The notes under the pieces were generated by a model, which did not search any database, had not been told where the DNA came from, and was given only the letters and a program-made list of their open reading frames with translations. From assembly GCA_009733775.1 (NCBI GenBank), contig WOGZ01000035.1:1-64000 (forward strand): a stretch of 64,000 nt of DNA. The letters run 5' to 3'. Positions 57,096 through 64,000 of this stretch are shown piece by piece; position 1 is the stretch's first letter, and each line of letters starts with the position of its first letter. The position numbers were made by a program, and so were the translations under genes. Source of the stretch: Alectoria sarmentosa. Lineage: Eukaryota; Ascomycota; Lecanoromycetes; Lecanorales; Parmeliaceae.

Positions 57096-58643
57096 AGAAT
57101 ATTTTGGCCATGATCGACAATACTCACATCGCCAAACGAAGTCATCAGTCATCTAGGCTTGTATATGTCCCCAGTGAATCAGATCATGTTCAGTACCGGG
57201 GTTGAGCTGCGCGGTTGAACAGATTCCCTTGCATACATACCCGCGTTCCCGTTTTATCAAGATTGCCTCGTTTGAAATGGGTAAGAAGCAGGATGAGCGT
57301 AGGTTGCCGATGGCCCCCGCTTCATGTCCCATGTCTCATGCAAGTGTCTCATTTTGGACATCCGGACTGATGACTCGGCTGATTGGACAGAATGCGTACG
57401 CACTCCCCAAATTCGGCCCCTGCCAGAGCCCCACCACTGTTTTCCTGGTGCCGTGGCCCGTGGGCCCTTCCCTTGAGCGTCGAGGCATGATTTGCATCAC
57501 ATTACAGGTAAGGTTAGGTAGATGTACGAAATAGCAGCTCGCTTCGAGCATGCTGACTGGTGACCACCTCTGCGTCGCTGGCTCTGTGCGGAGATGCTCG
57601 CGTATCGGCCGACCGGGATACGGCAAAGGGGGACCATAATGGCTTGCATATAACTCTCCATCAAACCCTTGTCCACAGCTAACAACCTTGACAATGTGAA
57701 GTTCTCATTGGCTACTTACTAGGTACTTGTTGGCTTAGCGGTAGTACCTGCATCTCCAGCGAGTTTGTTGATAATGTCTGTTGTGCTTACATGGCCGTGG
57801 TGGTAGGTGCAAAGCTGTAAGTGTAATGTTTGACATTGACGGATGCAACCCGCCCTTCCCCTAGTGCACCCCGAGGATAATCAGAGATTAGATGTTGTCT
57901 CAAACTCACAGCTGTCTGAGATGGCTGCGATTTGAGATGAGCCCATCTTGCTTCTGCCAGTATATCAGATCCTTTCCTCGCCAATTTCTGTTCCTCCTCT
58001 GTCCAAACTCTACTATCTGCCTCCCCTCTTACCTCCTTTTGCACAAAATCTACTACTTCCGCATTTGCATTCAGCACACAAACATGTCCTTCGACCGTCA
58101 GATTTTAGGCTTGTTAGAGTGCCATTGGTGATTCGTTTACTGGGAATGACCCCCCGGCCCTGAAAACGACTCACTCCAGCACCACCAGCGTCAATATCTA
58201 CACAAATTTAGTGCAGACTGCTTGTTGTGGTTAGTCCCGCTCTCCATCTGCTCGCCAGATTGGCTTCCTATCTTTGGCTCTTGAATTGTCAATTCGCTAC
58301 TTTGTGTTCCCAAGACAGCCGATGCCTTCTTTTTTTTCTGCTTGTGGCCCTGAGATGGTATCGCGTCAGTGAGGCGCACCCTCCATCTCCCAGTCTTCAT
58401 CCGGAGTCTGCAAACCATCATTGACTACACGTGTTGCCTTCATGTTCCAACGAAGAGATGCAGTAGGGCTTAGATCTACCAGCAGAACCCGAGTATATCC
58501 AGCACCGAGCAAGTCCAGCAAACATTCTTCCAATATAAGCGCGCCAAGGGAAGCGCCATCCATAGTATTCGTTACGAACTTCACTTCGAGTCTCTTGTCC
58601 GGAAAATCTGAATGAACGTCGCTTGATCATTTTACTCGGCGTC
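57096..58643. other. Spacer, mostly without assigned genes
   Basis: Holds the ABCC 3' region, a GTAC-rich patch near 57711-57750 and minus-strand protein-like ORFs described separately. No other feature recognised. Confidence 0.5.
57787..58612 (-). CDS. Possible hypothetical gene (unresolved)
   Basis: Not recognised. Two minus-strand stretches look protein-like: one near 58366-58612 (DFPDKRLEVKFVTNTMDGAS, LGALILEECLLDLLGAGYTR, VLLVDLSPTASLRWNMKATR) and one near 57800-58077 (EVVDFVQKEVRGEADSRVWT, KGSDILAEARWAHLKSQPSQ). They may be exons of one gene divergent from the YDR124W-like gene. I could not find splice sites that join them, nor a start codon in the first frame, so the span is a guess. 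Confidence 0.28.
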
Positions 58644-61047
58644 ATGGTCCAGCAGCGATTCGTTTCGGACCTGGGTCCCTGCAGACCAACCGGGGTTCCC
58701 TCGAATACCATTATTGACTCATCTAATAATGATCAAAATCGGACCCAACGCCTCCTAGTCACAGAAGGCGACCCTAATGCAGCATCAATAGTACGTGAAT
58801 GATAGGATTTACTGGCTCACTGATTGATCCATGCTGATACTCAGCTCTCTAGCCTTCCTGGCAGGCTTTGATGGACCACATCCAGGCCTGCGAGATATCG
58901 TGGCGTCTCGACTCTGGTGAGGTATTTCACGTCACTAGGATGCACCCGGAACCCCGACAAGTTCACACCGAGGATCTCCTGACACCCCGACATTCTCACT
59001 CATCCATAAATGCAGTTGAAGGTCAGTGTTGCCATATCCTCCTACGGTCTGTTGTGCATGGTGACATCTTGCTGACAGGCTCACAGGTTTTGATCGTGAA
59101 GACGTTTTGTCAGAAAGCGGACAGACTCGCGGCATGCCAAGAGCAGGTCGTCATCGTCCTCGTCGAACCCCAAAGAGGAAGAGGAGAAGCTCAAATTCCC
59201 CTAGTCCTGCTGTACGCACAAAGAGAAGACCTGTTAAAAATCGCCGAGTCGCAATAAATTCAGGCTACGACTCGGAATCCGAGGATGAACCAGACGAGTT
59301 GGAAGGCGCCGAAACGGAGATGCAGTGGATGAGAGTTGCTGATGTACATCTTCACTACTACGATATTGCTTTCCGGTCCATCAACCAGCTTGCCTGCAAG
59401 GACATCGCGAAAGCGTGGATTCGAATTTGTCATCCGAAAAAGCAGACCACGCACCCCTATAATGGTGGTGGGAGGTCAGACGTTCCGAGGTCGATTGCAG
59501 AGTATGGGTACTTGGGTCACTTCACGAAGCCAGATTACTGGTCACGTGATGAAGATTGGCAAGCGGGTTGGGGGTGTCGGCATAGGGAGCCAGATCATGT
59601 GAAGAAGCCTGGTCGGCCTGTCTAGGATCTTGTTCCGATATTACTGCTGACTTCTCCTTTAGAAAGGCTTCTGCTACTTGTTCACCTCGTTCGCAGTCAG
59701 GATAAAGGCTTCCGCGATGGCGATTTTAGCCTGGACAAGATGAAGCAGAGCACCCAGGGTATTCACCTCGAGTTCGAAAAGCACTGGACGCCCAGGCATG
59801 TCGACCGCCTGAAGGAGATCTATTATGTGAGGGGGAAGGAGATGCAATATGAGCGGGGACAAATCGGTGAGATTCGCTCCAGCTAGCGGCAATCCTCGCG
59901 CTGTGCTAATATTGCTCCAGATGGAGATACTCTGGTGCCTGTCCAGATGCCTAAACCCCGTTCCAAAGTTCGCAAGGCACCGAAGTCGGCCGTCAAGGCC
60001 GCAACTGAACCCAGTGAGCAAGTGAAAGAAGAGGCAGAAGAGACGAGCTCAACGACATTTAATGTGCCTATCGCAAACATGGGCATCAATGTGCAAATCG
60101 AGGATCGAGACAGGAGCCTAAGTGAAGGGTCTGAGCCTTACACCCTTGCCGACACATCTTCGTCGACTGTGGAGGTGGCTCCTGGCGCGAGCTGCCCTGA
60201 ACCGATAGCGTGCGAAGTTGGCACAATTCAGCATGGGTTACCGCTCTTTGGCTCGCCGTCGCCAAGAGACAGGTGCCACAGCTCGGCCCAGGAAGATTGG
60301 ACTCTGCGATCAGCAGATCTTGGGCGAGGTCATCAAACCGTTACGCAACCAAACCCTTTTGGTTCCGTCGCGATACCAGGCGATGCTCAAAGGTCGCTGC
60401 CGTTGCGGGGCCGAGAGCGTGTCGGATCGTCTTGGATGCAGAGCTTCCCCGGCCAAGAGTTTCCATACTGCGAGTGCGAGACAGCAGGGCGACGAGTTGC
60501 CAATGCAATGCTTCCAACTCAAATCATCTCTCGCAAACCTCCAGCCCGGCCCGTCGCCCCGACGGTGGGAGAAATCCGTCACCCCACGTTTGCCGCGTCT
60601 TCATCAGGCCTGGTTGGAGCTTTCTCCACTGGTGCAGACTATTCGCGCGGGCAGACCAACGACCTCTGGAACGCGCAGTGGGAGCCCTCGACATATACGG
60701 CGGTCGCTGACCCCAGCGTCTCTCTTTTGTCATCAACGAATGGCTCCTTTAGCAGTGGCTACAGCGACGCGATTTTCTCGAACGGGCTACGAATGGACAG
60801 CTGGAATGATGGGAACCCGGCTCGGATGCCACCGTATCATCAAGGACTCGATGGGGAGCTCCAGCATCGCCTCAACCTTGAAGCCAACGGCGTTCCAGGG
60901 TACCAGCTCTTGGACATGAACATGCCATGTAGCGGCAATGCCGACCTGGCCCACCAGTTGCTATATACGACCGACTTCCGCCCTCATACCTCGCTGGGCA
61001 CGGAGCAGAAGTTTGATCCGTTCTCTCTGGATCAACGACAGCTCTAA
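58644..61047 (+). CDS. YDR124W-like helical bundle (DUF2841) protein
   Basis: Five exons: 58644-58790, 58853-59021, 59087-59611, 59663-59866 and 59921-61047, 723 aa, phases closed. The conserved core (residues about 190-330) reads HLHYYDIAFRSINQLACKDI, AKAWIRICHPKKQTTHPYNG, GCRHREPDHVKKPERLLLLV and HLVRSQDKGF, which I recognise as the fungal YDR124W-like domain; members are uncharacterised or placed in subtelomeric clusters of some moulds. A basic patch before it (RRTPKRKRRSSN, KRRPVKNRR) looks like a nuclear localisation signal, so a nuclear role is inferred. The C-terminal 300 residues are disordered and Ser/Pro/Gly-rich. Ordinary introns of 51-65 nt. Confidence 0.8.
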
Positions 61048-63599
61048 CCGTTTCATGCGATCCTTCCCTTTTACTCCTTTCACTCGATTCCACCCACGCT
61101 CTTTCGACTGGCTCGCTAGGATTTGTGAGATGAATAATGACGACTTGTATACTTGGCATCGCTCATCGTCCCACGACAAGGTGGCTTCTGATCTTGTCTC
61201 GATTTTGGGGGCTTTGTTTCCAATCCATCCCCAAGGATGCTTGTTGTAGAAGGTCTAAAGTCTTGGAATCTTGATCCATCCAGCGCATCCATGTACCAGG
61301 CGCTAGGCCCTAGTGTTAATATGCGACGCCGGTCTGCCAAGCGAGTATCTACGGGTGACAAATTTTGCAATTACGGTACTCTGAAGATGATGGGCGGGTA
61401 GTTGAGACTGCTGGCTGTTGAGCTTGCTTATTTTTTACAAAATTCCCTTTTCCTCCTGTCTGAACTCCTTTTTCCTCTTGGGTGGATTCCTTGCTTCGTC
61501 CTTTTTTCTGGTTGGAGTAAATGGTGGATGAAAAGTATTGGGTAGCTTAGGGTTACGATAAATGAAAGCAAGTCTCTCCTTGCACAATGCCTGGCTCGAT
61601 GCTTGACCCTCTTTCTCTGGGAGAGTTTAGGGGAGAAAGTGGTGGGAATGCCGTGGTACCTGTCTTTTTCGCATCGTCCTGCTCCTGTGTTGGCAGCAGA
61701 TGCATCTCGCATCTCATTCTCATGCATATGAAAAGAAACGCAAAGAAAAAGAAGGGTGGTCCTGCCATTCTTTGTGCGATTAGTAAGCACACGTGCATGC
61801 CTTGGTTGAGGTACAATTACATAAGCATTGCATAAGTACTTTATGTAGGTAGAGTACTTGAGTACTGTACCTCATGCATAGCCAAGCATCGAGGTTGAAG
61901 TCAGTACTTTTCAGCCTTTCTCCACACCCCCTTTGCCTGAGAAGTAGTCTCTCCGCACCAAGGATTAGAACAGGTACAGTACATACAGTACATACAGTAC
62001 ATACAGTACATAGTGAATTCCTTCCTAGCTGCACAAGGTACTGTACGAGTATGTGCCTGCAAGATGCCCGTCATTTCCCACTCATTTCCAAGCCTTTTTC
62101 CCCTGGTGCCGCCCCATGCCTACAAGCATCTACAAGTAACCCATCTAACCGTTCCGTTGCGATGCAGGGCAATCCACCCCACAGGCTCAGACCAGGACAG
62201 ACGAGGGCAAGAACAAGAACAAGAACAAGAACAAGAACAATGAACAAGAACAATGAACAAGAACAAGAACAAGAACAATGAACAAGAACAAGAACAAGAA
62301 CAAGAACGTTGACATTTCAGATTCAGATTCATACACCTGCATCCGTGGCATGCAATGCGACATCAATTCCCACCCACGTAGCCCAACTGCACCCCGACCA
62401 TTTCGACTTCCATTTGCATTTGCATTTGCATTTGCATTTCCCTTTCGTGCTTTCTCGACTCTTTCTTGATTCCTGCATCCTCCTCTTCCCTTGAATCCAC
62501 CATCCCCGCCCATCATCAATGTCAAGGGGCGTTGCGCCACCATGCGCCCATAGATTCCATGAGCACTGTATGCAGATTTCCGTCCAGCGACTAACAACCT
62601 GGAATACTCCGCACCGTTGGTTCTCTCAATCCATCCCCGTCCTGCTGCTCATTTCTAAATTCTCGGTCGAGTCACGCGTCAATGGCCATCAGTGGGCATG
62701 TGCAGGCTTGTTCATTTGGCATTCTGCACCCGCCTAACAAAATGAACTTCGGACATGTCCCCGTTGATTCTTCAAATGCCTTGACACCGTTTCCGCAACC
62801 ACCACGGAACATGTTGAATACCAGATGATATGATGGTGCTGACAGTGCCTGTGGCTCCACTGAGCAGCACAAAAGGTCAACCAGAACGAATCGCAGCACT
62901 GCTCATTGCAGATACACGCGCGCGCGAATCGCACTCTTCTTTCGAAGCAACGTTATTTGCATGTAGCTGCTTAGGGAATCTTTGCATTCCACATCTGCTG
63001 ACTGCTCCTCGCAAAGACGGATATCAAGGGGAAGCTGGAAACCTGGGACATTCGATATAGTTGTACATTTCGAGCGAATTATGCACTAGCACAATGAATG
63101 ATCGTACCGGTCTCCAACACACTCACCTTCACCAATTCGCAACAAAGGGCATGGTCTCTTCGACGAAAGTGCAAGTGAAGCCTTGTAAGAGACGCTGGTT
63201 GCGATGGATTCATGGTCTGCGCGAGCAGCAAGTGAATATGTACGTATATCCAACAATGAATGCTTATCCATACACAAGTGATCCTCATCTGAACCAGCAA
63301 TGAGTCCGTATGGATCTGTCCATACTGCTAGAATAGAACACAGTGTCGAGTCAAGACTGTTGACGGATCCTCAGATGGATCTTCGGATTCAATCATCAGC
63401 CATTCGGGCCGTTTTATTTCCGTAGATTCAGCCTTGCCAAGACATACCTAGGATTCCGCATTTGGCACAAAGGGTTCAAGTTCTCTCTCCGCATGATGTA
63501 GTACCGTCAACACCGCCGACTCATCAACAACCGTCCAGCATTTCATCTTGATGTACTCGACTCCCCTATTGCGTCGTCACCTCCTGGACGACTGGCGCA
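61048..63599. other. Microsatellite-rich spacer
   Basis: No gene supported in about 2.5 kb. Tandem repeats: four ACAGTACAT units at 61976-62011; interrupted (AAGAAC)n at about 62209-62307; (CATTTG)n at about 62411-62440. GTAC palindromes lie at 61829-61875. ORFs across these repeats are artefacts. Confidence 0.7.
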
Positions 63600-64000
63600 A
63601 TGTCAGCGCCTCAAGGGCCGCGACCCAGGAGTGGTAGCAGAGGGCGTGGAACTGCACGGGCAGGCGTCAGAACAAGAGCAGCTACCCATGGAGGAAGGGA
63701 GAGGCAACCTGTTAAGAAGGCGCCTACCAATGCGACTACAAACCGCCAATCCTCCCATCATCTCAAACCACCTCCCAATCAGAATCTCCACCACAATAAA
63801 TCATGGAGGAACCCGTCTTCCCTTTCCTCCGCGATCCAGAGCCACGCAGGCAACGTGTCGAATCCGTCCGCCGAGAGTTGGCGCAACCCAGGCGCGGAAG
63901 ATAGCCGAACCTACAAGCAGCGCATGAGCGATGTCTATCAAACGGTATGTATTTTACCCTACAACTACTGACACGAAGACATACATAGTGACATTTGGCC
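63600..64000 (+). CDS. Partial gene, basic RG-rich N terminus
   Basis: The 5' end of a gene running past the window. Exon 1 (63600-63944) encodes 115 residues: MSAPQGPRPRSGSRGRGTAR, an RG-rich and then Asn/His/Ser-rich region, ending EDSRTYKQRMSDVYQT before a GTATGT donor. The last segment faintly recalls the N-terminal lead-in of Sac3/GANP mRNA-export proteins, but too little is present to assign it. Confidence 0.5.

Noticed and set aside
57711..57750. Possible tRNA-like segment (TTGGCTTAGCGGTAG)
   Set aside because: No matching acceptor or T-arm could be folded around it.
62187..62597. Minus-strand ORF with long Leu/Phe/Val and Asn/Ala repeats
   Set aside because: Translation of (AAGAAC)n and (CATTTG)n microsatellites; no non-repetitive domain.
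1..64000. Secondary-metabolite or other functional gene cluster
   Set aside because: No backbone synthase, tailoring enzymes or pathway regulator; neighbours are functionally unrelated housekeeping genes.

Overview
This is nuclear DNA of a filamentous ascomycete (Pezizomycotina). The reasons: compact genes on both strands; short spliceosomal introns of about 45-65 nt with GT...AG ends and CTGAC/CTAAC-like branch sites; and filamentous-fungal families (Gcn2/cpc-3 kinase, Cut12-like spindle-pole protein, YDR124W-like helical bundle/DUF2841, rhodopsin-fold membrane protein, Mid1, long-headed Coq8). A set of about 150-nt, sequence-related introns in unrelated genes resembles the introner-like elements reported from Dothideomycetes, so that class is my best guess. 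Species is not assigned. No tRNA, rRNA, CRISPR array or bacterial-type operon was seen.

Layout. 0-5 kb: urease accessory UreF, Sis1-type Hsp40, DRG-family GTPase Rbg1. 5-7.6 kb: weak locus with one closed small-gene model and one unresolved one. 7.6-19 kb: Gcn2 eIF2alpha kinase, splicing factor Cwc2, Cut12-like protein, Cdc34-type E2. 19-31.5 kb: secreted royal-jelly/yellow-like protein, Coq8, Mid1, a seven-helix rhodopsin-fold protein, GABA transaminase. 31.9-32.5 kb: a MITE with 109-bp inverted repeats. 33-36 kb: Set2. 38-46 kb: AT-hook protein, Spt4, PP5-type phosphatase, Pop8, Ess2, peptidyl-tRNA hydrolase. 48-61 kb: UIM protein, ABCC transporter, YDR124W-like protein. 61-64 kb: microsatellite-rich spacer and the 5' end of a gene that leaves the window.

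The genes do not form a pathway or biosynthetic cluster. Most are conserved housekeeping genes of translation control, transcription elongation and chromatin (Spt4, Set2), RNA processing (Cwc2, Ess2, Pop8), proteostasis (Sis1, Cdc34, PP5) and mitochondrial metabolism (Coq8, GABA-T, Pth). Three head-to-head pairs share short spacers: Cwc2/Cut12-like, Spt4/PP5 and Pop8/Ess2.

Gene models were spliced by hand. For each multi-exon gene given as a full model, exon lengths sum to a multiple of three and splice sites are GT...AG. The most interesting material is non-coding: the six related introns (one beside an apparent 2-nt exon), the MITE with its adjoining 8-bp tandem array, the GTAC-centred palindromes scattered through spacers, and short upstream ORFs abutting the Gcn2 and ABCC starts.
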